A stretch of 11,674 nt of DNA, taken from the NCBI GenBank assembly GCA_023253795.1, contig JALRFG010000046.1, positions 1 through 11,674 of the forward strand, read 5' to 3'. Both the position numbers and the translations under genes were made by a program. This DNA is from Methylocystis sp. (GTDB lineage: Bacteria > Pseudomonadota > Alphaproteobacteria > Rhizobiales > Beijerinckiaceae). Below, piece by piece: positions 1 through 5,908 of the stretch. Within the stretch, counting starts at the first letter, position 1, and each line of letters opens with the position of its first letter. Below the pieces are notes generated by a model that was not told where the DNA came from, did not search any database, and was given only the letters and a program-made list of their open reading frames with translations.

Positions 1-114
1 TAAAACAGCATGTAATTTTCTTGCTGCAATCCAACTTGTAGCGTCAATTATCTGGCTTAATTGATGACACGCCCTAGTTTGAAAATACACTCGACGCAGA
101 CTTGATTACGCCAC

Positions 115-128
115 GATTGTAAACAATC
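115..128. promoter_or_regulatory. Perfect 14-bp palindrome, possible operator
   Basis: The sequence GATTGT-AA-ACAATC is fully symmetric and AT-rich in an otherwise GC-rich genome. This is the size and form of a dimeric repressor or activator site. No known regulator consensus is recognised and no promoter hexamers are clearly placed around it. Confidence 0.25.
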
Positions 129-152
129 TTACCTACGCAATAACATAACCGC

Positions 153-200
153 GCGCCCGTCGGGATCGGTCCGAGGGCGCTCATCGCAACAAGTTTTTTT
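153..200 (+). terminator. Hairpin followed at a distance by a T-run
   Basis: GCGCCC(G)TCGG at 153-163 pairs with CCGAGGGCGC at 171-180, leaving one bulged G and a 7-base loop. Seven T residues follow at 194-200, but 13 bases after the stem, which is too far for a textbook intrinsic terminator. It may mark the 3' end of a gene outside the window, or be a leader hairpin. Confidence 0.25.
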
Positions 201-215
201 ATCCACCAAATCAGG

Positions 216-407
216 ATGGAGCAGGTGGAGCGTCGTCAGCTTCTGTCGATCAAAACGCTGGGGGCGCCGCTAATCGGTGTGCTGGGCGCCGGATTGGGGC
301 GCATTCGCTTGTATCGTTACATTTCGCGCATGTTCCTTGCTGCGCTTCAGTCGCTTGACTTTATCCATAACGAATGTCGGCGTTATAACGCCGCCTGCGT
401 GCGTTGA
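216..407 (+). CDS. Doubtful small ORF, 63 aa
   Basis: I do not recognise this protein. Residues about 9-28 are mildly hydrophobic and could be a short membrane segment or signal-like stretch; the rest is Arg-rich with two Cys. Third codon positions are GC-biased in the first half but less so in the second. There is no well-spaced ribosome binding site for the ATG; a GTG at 225 would have GGAG just before it. It ends 9 bases before the next ORF, which fits an operon. Against it, a perfect palindrome with a -10-like hexamer lies inside its last codons (378-393), suggesting promoter DNA. It is either a small or degraded gene, or non-coding. Confidence 0.22.
   Translation: MEQVERRQLLSIKTLGAPLIGVLGAGLGRIRLYRYISRMFLAALQSLDFIHNECRRYNAACVR
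378..393. promoter_or_regulatory. 16-bp perfect palindrome over a -10-like element
   Basis: CGGCGTTATAACGCCG is perfectly symmetric. It contains TATAAC (384-389), a five-of-six match to a -10 box, with a weak -35-like TTATCC at 361-366 separated by 17 bases. A better -35, TTGACT at 355-360, is 23 bases away, which is too far for a standard promoter. Transcription would begin near 396, about 20 bases before the ATG at 417. A repressor bound here would block the promoter; this is inference from position and symmetry. Confidence 0.4.
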
Positions 408-416
408 GCCACGGAC

Positions 417-725
417 ATGAATCCTTCTATGCCTGAATTAGGCAAACGTGGAGAACGTCCGCCGCCGATCAGGGTTCGGTCGCCGGCGCAAAAGCCTGAA
501 AATGGCGGCCAAAAGAGCTTGGTCATCCTGGATAAAATGATGATGATCGTTGTCATTTTATGCTTCGGTATAGTTTCTATTTTTGGAATAGCTGTGTCGA
601 CGACGATCGGAGGCTATCGGTCCGGATACTCATGGGGAGGCCTGACTGGCGGATCTGCACATGACGCCGCCTTCGGCGGCTTCGGTCGTGCCGGCTCTGG
701 ACATGTCGGCGGGGGCGGATCATGA
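417..725 (+). CDS. Small single-pass membrane protein with Gly-rich C-terminal tail
   Basis: This 102-residue protein has three parts. Residues 1-40 are polar and basic with several prolines. Residues 41-63 form one strongly hydrophobic membrane segment beginning MMMIVVILCF. Residues 65-102 are a low-complexity tail with about 16 Gly, ending GGGGS. Its stop codon overlaps the next start as ATGA (722-725), so the two genes are almost certainly translationally coupled, and that supports it being real. No ribosome binding site is obvious. The positive-inside rule places the basic N-terminus in the cytoplasm and the tail outside. I do not recognise the family. In E. coli, relatives of the downstream gene sit beside other small envelope proteins (YgiB/YjfM, YjfL), so an envelope partner role is plausible but unproven. 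Confidence 0.65.
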   Translation: MNPSMPELGKRGERPPPIRVRSPAQKPENGGQKSLVILDKMMMIVVILCFGIVSIFGIAVSTTIGGYRSGYSWGGLTGGSAHDAAFGGFGRAGSGHVGGGGS

Positions 726-1834
726 GGCGCGAACCCTCTCCCGTCCGGCCCGACTTTTCCGAACGACTGGCGGAAATCGGTTTCGTTTTTGCTGACGAAG
801 ACGCAGAGCCCTGCTGGGACGAAAGCGTTCGCTATGTTTTCTCACTTGGCGAGATTGAAGAGGATCTCGAAGCTGCGACGCAAGAGCTTCACGCGCTCTG
901 TCTCGAACTTGTTGACCAAACTGTGCGCAACGAAGCGTTGCTGCGACGTCTGCGCATTCCGCTTCACGCATGGGATGTCATTGCAGAAAGCTGGAAACGG
1001 CGCGACCCATCTCTCTATGGCCGTTTTGATTTAGCCTATGATGGCGCAGGACCGGCTAAGCTGCTTGAGTATAACGCCGATACGCCGACGAGCCTCGTCG
1101 AAGCGGCGGTAGCACAGTGGCACTGGCTCGAACAACTCATGGCAAGCGGCGCACTTCCTAAAAATGCCGATCAGTTCAACTCGCTGCACGAGAAGCTCGT
1201 GACACGCTGGAGCGAGATTCGCGCTAAAGGCATCCTGCATCTCGCCTGCATGAGCGGCTCTCCGGAGGATTTGACGACAGTCTCTTATCTTGAAGAATGC
1301 GCAAGGGCGGCCGGGCTCTCAACGAAGCTGCTTGACGTTACAGCCATTGGACTTTTGAGGAAGCGCAGCTTCATCGATCCAGGCGGCAAAAACATCGATT
1401 TGCTCTTCCGACTCTATCCCTGGGAGTGGATGTTCGCCGATAGCTTCGGTAGCGCGGCCGCGATGCAACGAACGCAATTCATCGAGCCGCCGTGGAAGAT
1501 GCTGCTCTCCAACAAGGCGATGCTGGCTCTGCTATGGGAAATGGAGCCAGGCCATCCCAATCTGCTGCCATGCTTTTTAGAGGATGAGCCTGCATCGGCG
1601 ATACTCGGCGATCATTATGCACGGAAACCGGTTTATTCACGCGAAGGCGCGGACATCGAACTGGTTCGGGCCAAAGATACGATCTCAGGAGAAAAAAACG
1701 GCTATGGGCGCGAAGGGTTCGTGCGTCAGGCCCTCTGCCCCCTACCAGAATTTGCAGGGCGCTATCCAGTGCTCGGCTGTTGGTTGGTCGGCGGGACTCG
1801 GCGTGCGCGAAGACCGTTCGCCCATCACCTCTAA
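722..1834 (+). CDS. Glutathionylspermidine synthase-like ATP-grasp ligase (YgiC/YjfC type), 3' end frameshifted
   Basis: The 370-residue product matches the stand-alone synthetase domain of glutathionylspermidine synthase, an ATP-grasp fold that forms amide bonds using ATP. The N-terminal amidase domain of the bifunctional enzyme is absent, as in E. coli YgiC and YjfC, whose natural substrates are not settled. Family signatures seen are LLEYNADTPTSLVEA (114-128), DLLFRLYPWEWM (226-237), EPPWKMLLSNKAMLALLWEM (255-274), GHPNLLP (277-283) and RKPVYSREGA (301-310). GGGGGCGG before the ATG gives a good ribosome binding site, and the start overlaps the preceding stop. After residue 356-357 the sequence leaves the family pattern and ends in GGTRRARRPFAHHL; the expected ending continues in the +1 frame to 1868. 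This may be a real truncating mutation or a sequencing error. The fold assignment is firm; function and integrity are not. Confidence 0.85.
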   Translation: MRREPSPVRPDFSERLAEIGFVFADEDAEPCWDESVRYVFSLGEIEEDLEAATQELHALCLELVDQTVRNEALLRRLRIPLHAWDVIAESWKRRDPSLYGRFDLAYDGAGPAKLLEYNADTPTSLVEAAVAQWHWLEQLMASGALPKNADQFNSLHEKLVTRWSEIRAKGILHLACMSGSPEDLTTVSYLEECARAAGLSTKLLDVTAIGLLRKRSFIDPGGKNIDLLFRLYPWEWMFADSFGSAAAMQRTQFIEPPWKMLLSNKAMLALLWEMEPGHPNLLPCFLEDEPASAILGDHYARKPVYSREGADIELVRAKDTISGEKNGYGREGFVRQALCPLPEFAGRYPVLGCWLVGGTRRARRPFAHHL

Positions 1835-1868
1835 TCATGCGCGTTTCGTGCCTCATATCATCGTTTAG
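1791..1868 (+). pseudogene. Displaced C-terminal end of the ATP-grasp ligase
   Basis: Read in the frame of position 1791, the DNA encodes AGLGVREDRSPITSNHARF then VPHIIV and a TAG stop. The 'GIGIRE...SRFVPH' type ending is what I expect at the C-terminus of YgiC/YjfC-like proteins. It is out of frame by one base with the upstream gene. Rejoining the frames near 1787-1791 gives about 382 residues, close to the usual length of the family as I recall it. Confidence 0.7.
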
Positions 1869-1928
1869 AAGCGATCAAAACTCCAGGAAAGGCGTTCCTC
1901 ACTCCGCGCGTGGAGCAACGCAGAACTA

Positions 1929-1991
1929 GCAAAAGATTGAATGACTAATCTTTCAATTCTGGCGCGCGGAAATGCAAAAGATTCTGGGGCG
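1929..1991. repeat. Short imperfect duplication with nested hairpin
   Basis: GCAAAAGATT occurs at 1929-1938 and again at 1974-1983. ATTCTGG plus a GC-rich run occurs at 1956-1966 and 1981-1991. The second copy looks like the first with about 20 bases removed. Inside the first copy, AAAGATT (1932-1938) pairs with AATCTTT (1947-1953), and an alternative ATTGAA / TTCAAT pairing overlaps it. No T-run follows, so this is not an intrinsic terminator. The rest of 1869-2048 shows no gene. Confidence 0.4.
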
Positions 1992-2048
1992 CCAAACGCA
2001 TCTGTCGTCAGCGAAGCTGCCGTTATTTTTTTATGTGCAACACGCAAG

Positions 2049-2082
2049 AAAAAGCCGTCGATGCGAGGAGCGCATCGACGGC
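2049..2082 (-). terminator. Intrinsic terminator of the CoA-transferase gene
   Basis: A perfect 12-bp stem, GCCGTCGATGCG (2054-2065) with CGCATCGACGGC (2071-2082), encloses a 5-base loop. Read on the minus strand it is followed at once by TTTTTCTTGC. It lies 22 bases beyond the stop codon of the minus-strand CoA-transferase gene. Confidence 0.9.
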
Positions 2083-2103
2083 CAGGATCATGAATCGCCA
2101 ACG

Positions 2104-4059
2104 TTACGCCGGCGCTTTGCCTTCATTGCCGACGACCTGCAGGAAGGTCTCGGCCGCCTCGCGGCGCTCGAAGACATGCGGCTGCAGACCGCGCTTGGCC
2201 ATCGCCTCTTTCATCTTCATGCGGGCGAAGGCCGAGGTCGCATAACGCGTCGTCGTCAAATAATAATGATGGCTGAGATATTCGATCATCTCGGCGTAAT
2301 CGTCGTAAAGCGACTCGCTGATCCGCGCGCCATCGTGGTTGACCACCGAATTGACGCGCTTGCCGACCTTCTGACAGGCGGCGACCAGCGCATTGCGCAT
2401 TTCGTCGATGTCCTTCTTGGTCCGCGCGATCCAGCCCTCAAGATTGAGGAACAGAATATTGCGCGCCGGATCATAGGTGATGCGCTGATCGAGGTTGAGA
2501 TTGAGCAGATCGTTGATCAGTCCCATCGGTTCGTCGATGAAAATACGACGATCCATCAGTTCCGGCTCATTGATGATCGGCTTGAAGTCCATGAACGGCA
2601 GGATGTGCTTGTCGATATCGATGCCCGGCGCGATCTCGACCAGCTCCAGACCCTTGTCGACCAGCTTGAACACGCAACGTTCGGTCACATAATAGACCGG
2701 CTGTTTGCGCTTCTGCGCATATTTGCCCGAGAAGGTGATCTGCTCAACAGAGTTGAGGAACTTCTTGTTGCGGCCTTCCTGAACGATGTTCACCTTGCCG
2801 TCAGTGACTTCGACTTTCAGACCGCCATTGGTGAAGGTGCCGGCGAAGATCACCAGACGCGCGTTCTGGCTGATGTTGATGAAGCCGCCGCAACCGTTGA
2901 GACGTCCGCCGAATTTCGACGTGTTGACGTTGCCCTGCAGATCGCATTCGGCCATGCCGAGACAGGTCATGTCGAGACCGCCGCCGTCATAGAAGTCGAA
3001 CTGCTGGTTCTGCTGGATGATGCTGTCGGCGTTGGTCGCGGCGCCGAAGCTGGAGCCCGAGGCGAGCACGCCGCCAATGGCGCCGGCTTCCGTGGTCAGC
3101 GTGATGTAGGGCGTCAGCTTCTCTTCATTGGCGACCGCGGCGATGCCTTCCGGCGCGCCGACGCCAAGATTAACGACGCCGTTCGGCGGCAGTTCGAAAG
3201 AGGCGCGACGCGCGATCACCTTGCGCTCGTCGAGCGGCATTTTGGCGAGCTTCTCGACCGGCACGCGCACTTCGCCAGCCAGCGCGGGATTGTAGATCAC
3301 GCCGTAATTCATCCGGTGCATTTCCGGCGACTCGGCGACGACGACCGCCGACACCAGAATGCCCGGCACATGCACGTCCTTGGGCTTGATCGACCCCTGT
3401 TCGACGATGCGCTCCACCTGAGCGATGACGAGGCCGCCATTATTATGCGCCGCCATCGCCTGGGCGAGGTTGTCGAGCACCAGCGCCTCTTTCTCCATGC
3501 TGATGTTGCCGGAGGGGTCGGCGGAGGTGCCGCGGATGAAGGCGACGTCGATCTTGGTGGCGATATAGAACAGCCACTCTTCGCCGTTGATGTTGTGATA
3601 TTTGACGATGTCTTCGGTGGTCACGTCATTGACGCGGCCGCCGCCGAAGCGCTGGTCGACATAAGTGTAGAGGCCGACCTTGGAAAACAGTCCCGGCTGG
3701 CCGGCGGCGCAGGCGCGGTAAAGCTGGGAGATCACACCCTGCGGCAGATTATAGCCGAGGATCTTGTTCTCCTGCGCCGCTTGGGCGACCTTCGGCATAC
3801 GGCCAAAATTGGCGGCGATGACGCGACGCAACAGGCCTTCATGATAGAAGCGGCCGGTGCCCAGTCCCTTACTGTCGCCGGCGCCGGCAGTCATGATCAG
3901 CGTCAGATCGCGCGGATGCTGGGTCTCGACAAAGCGCTTTTCCAGCGCCGCATGCAGCGTCTCGGGAATGCAGCTCTGCACGAAACCTGTCGTCGTCACC
4001 ACGTCATTGTCGCGAATAAGCGCAATCGCCTCATCGGCGCTGATCACCTTGTTGGCCAT
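2104..4059 (-). CDS. Acyl-CoA:acetate/3-ketoacid (propionate-type) CoA-transferase with extra C-terminal domain
   Basis: The protein belongs to the class I CoA-transferases of the propionate-CoA transferase/YdiF type, which move CoA between carboxylic acids through a glutamyl-CoA thioester. Both halves are present in one chain: an alpha-like part with GFVQSCIP and RGTSADPSGN, and a beta-like part with NLGVGAPEGIAAVA and TTEAGAIGG. The Glu of the last motif (residue 324 from this start) is the expected nucleophile. The match to ~520-residue family members runs through DKHILPFMDFKPII; about 140 residues follow that resemble a SpoIIAA/STAS-like module. I chose the ATG at 4059 because AGGGGA precedes it by 10 bases; a GTG at 4086 would add nine residues with no conserved content. 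The true substrate cannot be told. The gene stands alone between two minus-strand terminators. Confidence 0.9.
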   Translation of the reverse strand: MANKVISADEAIALIRDNDVVTTTGFVQSCIPETLHAALEKRFVETQHPRDLTLIMTAGAGDSKGLGTGRFYHEGLLRRVIAANFGRMPKVAQAAQENKILGYNLPQGVISQLYRACAAGQPGLFSKVGLYTYVDQRFGGGRVNDVTTEDIVKYHNINGEEWLFYIATKIDVAFIRGTSADPSGNISMEKEALVLDNLAQAMAAHNNGGLVIAQVERIVEQGSIKPKDVHVPGILVSAVVVAESPEMHRMNYGVIYNPALAGEVRVPVEKLAKMPLDERKVIARRASFELPPNGVVNLGVGAPEGIAAVANEEKLTPYITLTTEAGAIGGVLASGSSFGAATNADSIIQQNQQFDFYDGGGLDMTCLGMAECDLQGNVNTSKFGGRLNGCGGFINISQNARLVIFAGTFTNGGLKVEVTDGKVNIVQEGRNKKFLNSVEQITFSGKYAQKRKQPVYYVTERCVFKLVDKGLELVEIAPGIDIDKHILPFMDFKPIINEPELMDRRIFIDEPMGLINDLLNLNLDQRITYDPARNILFLNLEGWIARTKKDIDEMRNALVAACQKVGKRVNSVVNHDGARISESLYDDYAEMIEYLSHHYYLTTTRYATSAFARMKMKEAMAKRGLQPHVFERREAAETFLQVVGNEGKAPA

Positions 4060-4136
4060 TTCCCCGGCTTCCCCTGACGGCCTCACTCTTTTGAAACGGG
4101 CGCGCGAAAGCGTCCCGATGGTGAGTGCCCTGCTTG

Positions 4137-4170
4137 AAAAAAGTGGTCAACCCTAGAGATCGGGTTGACC
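4137..4170 (-). terminator. Intrinsic terminator downstream of queD
   Basis: GGTCAACCC (4145-4153) and GGGTTGACC (4162-4170) form a perfect 9-bp stem with an 8-base loop. On the minus strand the stem is followed by AC then TTTTTT. It lies about 35 bases past the queD stop and separates the que genes from the CoA-transferase gene, which must then have its own promoter in 4060-4136. Confidence 0.85.
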
Positions 4171-4204
4171 TAGCGCAATAGCGGCGAACCGCCGCAACCC
4201 CGCC

Positions 4205-4579
4205 TCAGTCGCCGCGATAGACGCAGCCTTCACGCAGGCTGTCGCGGAAAACCCCGACCTCCGCGATCTCCGGCAGAGACGGCGCCAATTGGCGCCAGAT
4301 GTAGAGGCTGAGATTTTCGAGCGTCGGCTTGCCGAGCCCCTCCAGCTCATTGAGGAAGGAATGGTCGAGCGTCTCGTGCAGCGTCGCCAGACGCCGGCCG
4401 AGCTTGCCCAGATCCATCACCCATTGCTCTTCGCTCTTTCTTTCGCCGCGCAGCGTCACCCGCACCCGGAAGGAATGGCCGTGCAGATTGCGATATTTGC
4501 CGCCGGCCGGCGCTTCCGGATCGTAGAGGGCGTGCGCCGCCTCGAAATAGAATTCGCGAAAAACCTCGAAACTGGCCAC
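4205..4579 (-). CDS. queD: 6-carboxy-5,6,7,8-tetrahydropterin synthase (QueD family)
   Basis: QueD converts dihydroneopterin triphosphate to 6-carboxytetrahydropterin, the substrate of QueE in preQ0/queuosine synthesis. The 124-residue length and whole pattern fit E. coli QueD. The zinc ligands are His16 (FEAAH), His33 and His35 (LHGHS). The Asp-His pair is at 72-73 (LDHSFLN), PTLEN is at 85-89, and the chain ends GCVYRGD. The E. coli catalytic Cys27, four residues before HGH, is Tyr29 here, and no other Cys is near, so the nucleophile is missing or replaced. The GTG start lies one base after the queE stop, with GGGGTGA inside the queE end as ribosome binding site, so translation is probably coupled. 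A pterin synthase with a different activity is the alternative. Confidence 0.92.
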   Translation of the reverse strand: MASFEVFREFYFEAAHALYDPEAPAGGKYRNLHGHSFRVRVTLRGERKSEEQWVMDLGKLGRRLATLHETLDHSFLNELEGLGKPTLENLSLYIWRQLAPSLPEIAEVGVFRDSLREGCVYRGD

Positions 4580-4580
4580 T

Positions 4581-5213
4581 CTATTTCACCCCGATCATCT
4601 TGTGGGTCTGCAGCGACAGTCGCCAGCGCGGGTGCGCCAGACAGTAATCGACCGCCGCTTTCGTATTGCCCAGAACGTCCGGGCCGTCCATGGGCTGGAG
4701 CAGAAAATGACGGAAATCCAGCCGCTCGAAACGTCCCGGCTCCGCGCCGATCTGTGGGTAGACGAGCTTAAGCTCGTGTCCGGCGGTCTGGGCGAGGGTC
4801 GCGCCCGCCTTGGGCGAGACACAGATCCAGTCGACGCCGGCGGCGACCGGCAGCGACCCATTGGTTTCAATAGCGATTTCAAAGCCCACCGCATGCAGCG
4901 CGGCGATCAGCGCGTCATCGACCTGAAGCATCGGCTCACCGCCGGTCAGCACAACCAGACGCGCCGTCTCCCCGGGGCCCCACAGGCCGAGCAAATGCGC
5001 GACAAGCGCCGGCGCGTCGACAAACCGGCCGCCGCCCTCGCCGTCGACGCCGACGAAATCCGTGTCGCAGAAGGCGCAGGCCGCTTCGGCGCGATCCGCC
5101 TCCCGACCGCTCCACAGGTTGCAGCCGGCGAAACGGCAGAACACCGCCGTGCGGCCGGCGTTCACGCCTTCGCCCTGCAGGGTCTTGAAAGCTTCCTTGA
5201 CGAAATAGGCCAT
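4581..5213 (-). CDS. queE: 7-carboxy-7-deazaguanine synthase, radical SAM (QueE)
   Basis: QueE rearranges 6-carboxytetrahydropterin to 7-carboxy-7-deazaguanine using S-adenosylmethionine, an iron-sulfur cluster and Mg. The product starts MAYFVKEAFKTLQGEG, the typical QueE opening. It carries the cluster motif CX14CX2C at Cys31, Cys46 and Cys49, the longer variant known from the Burkholderia multivorans enzyme rather than the usual CX3CX2C. TGGEPML (90-96) is the SAM-binding motif, and ETNGS and SPKAG follow as expected. At 210 residues it is full length. The frame is open far upstream, but the ATG at 5213 is chosen because homology begins there. It lies 40 bases after the cytochrome gene and one base before queD. 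QueC is not in the window. Confidence 0.95.
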   Translation of the reverse strand: MAYFVKEAFKTLQGEGVNAGRTAVFCRFAGCNLWSGREADRAEAACAFCDTDFVGVDGEGGGRFVDAPALVAHLLGLWGPGETARLVVLTGGEPMLQVDDALIAALHAVGFEIAIETNGSLPVAAGVDWICVSPKAGATLAQTAGHELKLVYPQIGAEPGRFERLDFRHFLLQPMDGPDVLGNTKAAVDYCLAHPRWRLSLQTHKMIGVK

Positions 5214-5253
5214 GCTGACGGACCTGGGCGCCTGGACGATCGAGCCGCTGCGG

Positions 5254-5643
5254 CTAGCCGTTTTTCGGCTGCGGCGCGTCCTTGCCGTCGCCATTCGATG
5301 GCGCCGGACGGGGATCGAGGCTGCGGATATATGTGACGATATCGTCGATCTCGCTGCGCGACAGATGCATGTCGGGCATCGGCGGATGCGGATTGGCGAG
5401 GAAATTGGCGATTTCCTTGCGGTCGACGTGGCGCTGGGCGATGTCGCCAAAAGACGGCGCATCCGCGAAAGCGCTAGCCTGATCGTTTGAGACGACGTGG
5501 CAATCGGCGCACCAGCGTTTCGCGATGGTCGCCCCATGTCGCGCATCGCCAGCCGAAGCAGGCGCGCTGGCGACCAATGCGGCGAAGCCGACAAAGCCGA
5601 TCGACAGAGCGAATGCGCGCGCGGCGCAAGAAAAGAGCCTCAT
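5254..5643 (-). CDS. Class I c-type cytochrome, periplasmic
   Basis: This 129-residue protein begins with a Sec signal peptide (about 1-31, ending APASA before GD). It has one haem-attachment motif, CADCH (Cys45, Cys48, His49), and a methionine axial-ligand region PPMPDM with Met89 the likely ligand. The helix SRSEIDDIVTYIRSL follows, then a Pro/Lys-rich tail. It is a small monohaem electron carrier in the periplasm; its partners cannot be read from the sequence. It lies 40 bases upstream of queE on the same strand with no terminator between, so all three genes may be co-transcribed, although a functional tie to queuosine synthesis is not known to me. A candidate promoter lies at 5766-5794. 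Confidence 0.93.
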   Translation of the reverse strand: MRLFSCAARAFALSIGFVGFAALVASAPASAGDARHGATIAKRWCADCHVVSNDQASAFADAPSFGDIAQRHVDRKEIANFLANPHPPMPDMHLSRSEIDDIVTYIRSLDPRPAPSNGDGKDAPQPKNG

Positions 5644-5765
5644 GGGTTTCCAGCCTCGTTCAGGGACCGACGCTCGCGCGCCGCGATCCCCTTCCTATAC
5701 AATCAAAGCCTGGCCCCCGCGAGGGCGCCGCCACCGGAAATGTGCCCTGTTTGCAACAGCCGGGA

Positions 5766-5794
5766 TTTATAAAGCGTCGGCGCCGCATTGCGAA
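5766..5794 (-). promoter_or_regulatory. Candidate sigma70-type promoter for the cytochrome c-queE-queD genes
   Basis: On the minus strand TTCGCA (5794-5789) and TATAAA (5771-5766) are separated by 17 bases, matching the -35 and -10 consensus at four and five of six positions. Transcription would start near 5759, leaving a leader of about 115 bases. The -35 box abuts the tandem repeat at 5795-5816. Confidence 0.4.
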
Positions 5795-5816
5795 TTTTCA
5801 GCCGCTTTTCAGCCGC
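5795..5816. repeat. Perfect tandem 11-bp direct repeat
   Basis: TTTTCAGCCGC is repeated head to tail (5795-5805 and 5806-5816) immediately upstream of the candidate minus-strand promoter. An 11-bp period places both copies on nearly the same helix face, as for paired activator sites. It could also be chance slippage. Confidence 0.5.
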
Positions 5817-5884
5817 AAACTACCAGCTAATTCGCCGCATCGCTTGATTTCGATTTGCCGCGTCGCCAATCGCCAGAAAGCGTC

Positions 5885-5908
5885 CGTCGCCGAAAGGCGG
5901 CGTTTTTT
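5885..5908 (+). terminator. Intrinsic terminator in the exoR leader, no upstream + gene
   Basis: CGTCGCC (5885-5891) pairs with GGCGGCG (5896-5902), including one G-U pair, around a GAAA tetraloop, and six T residues follow directly (5903-5908). This is a textbook Rho-independent terminator on the + strand. No + strand gene lies upstream within the window for several kilobases, so it would end either a short unannotated RNA or the exoR leader transcript. Confidence 0.7.

Larger units (their letters stand above)
1..416. other. Regulatory-looking upstream region of the ATP-grasp operon
   Basis: About 400 bases with no convincing gene; only a doubtful 63-codon ORF (216-407) lies here. The first 215 bases are AT-richer than the rest of the window. 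The region contains an inverted repeat TCAATTA / TAATTGA (44-50 and 58-64), a perfect 14-bp palindrome GATTGTAAACAATC (115-128), a GC-rich hairpin (153-180) and a perfect 16-bp palindrome (378-393) just before the next start codon. This density of symmetric sites suggests transcription-factor binding, but that is inference. No upstream gene end is visible. Confidence 0.4.

Noticed and set aside
1869..1930. Short hairpins after the ATP-grasp gene (AGGAA/TTCCT and CTCC/GGAG)
   Set aside because: Stems are only 4-5 bp with no T-run, within what chance would give.
1972..4077. A 701-codon open frame on the + strand opposite the CoA-transferase gene
   Set aside because: It mirrors the real gene through GC-rich codon bias. 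Its translation is His/Asp/Arg-rich repeats with no recognisable domain, while the minus strand encodes a clear enzyme with its own terminator.
4602..5336. A 244-codon + strand frame across queE
   Set aside because: It is antisense to queE and the cytochrome gene, both firmly identified, and has no coherent domain.
5214..5594. N-terminal extension of the queE frame (127 extra residues)
   Set aside because: It overlaps the cytochrome gene in another frame and is Ser/Arg-rich noise; QueE homology begins exactly at the ATG at 5213.
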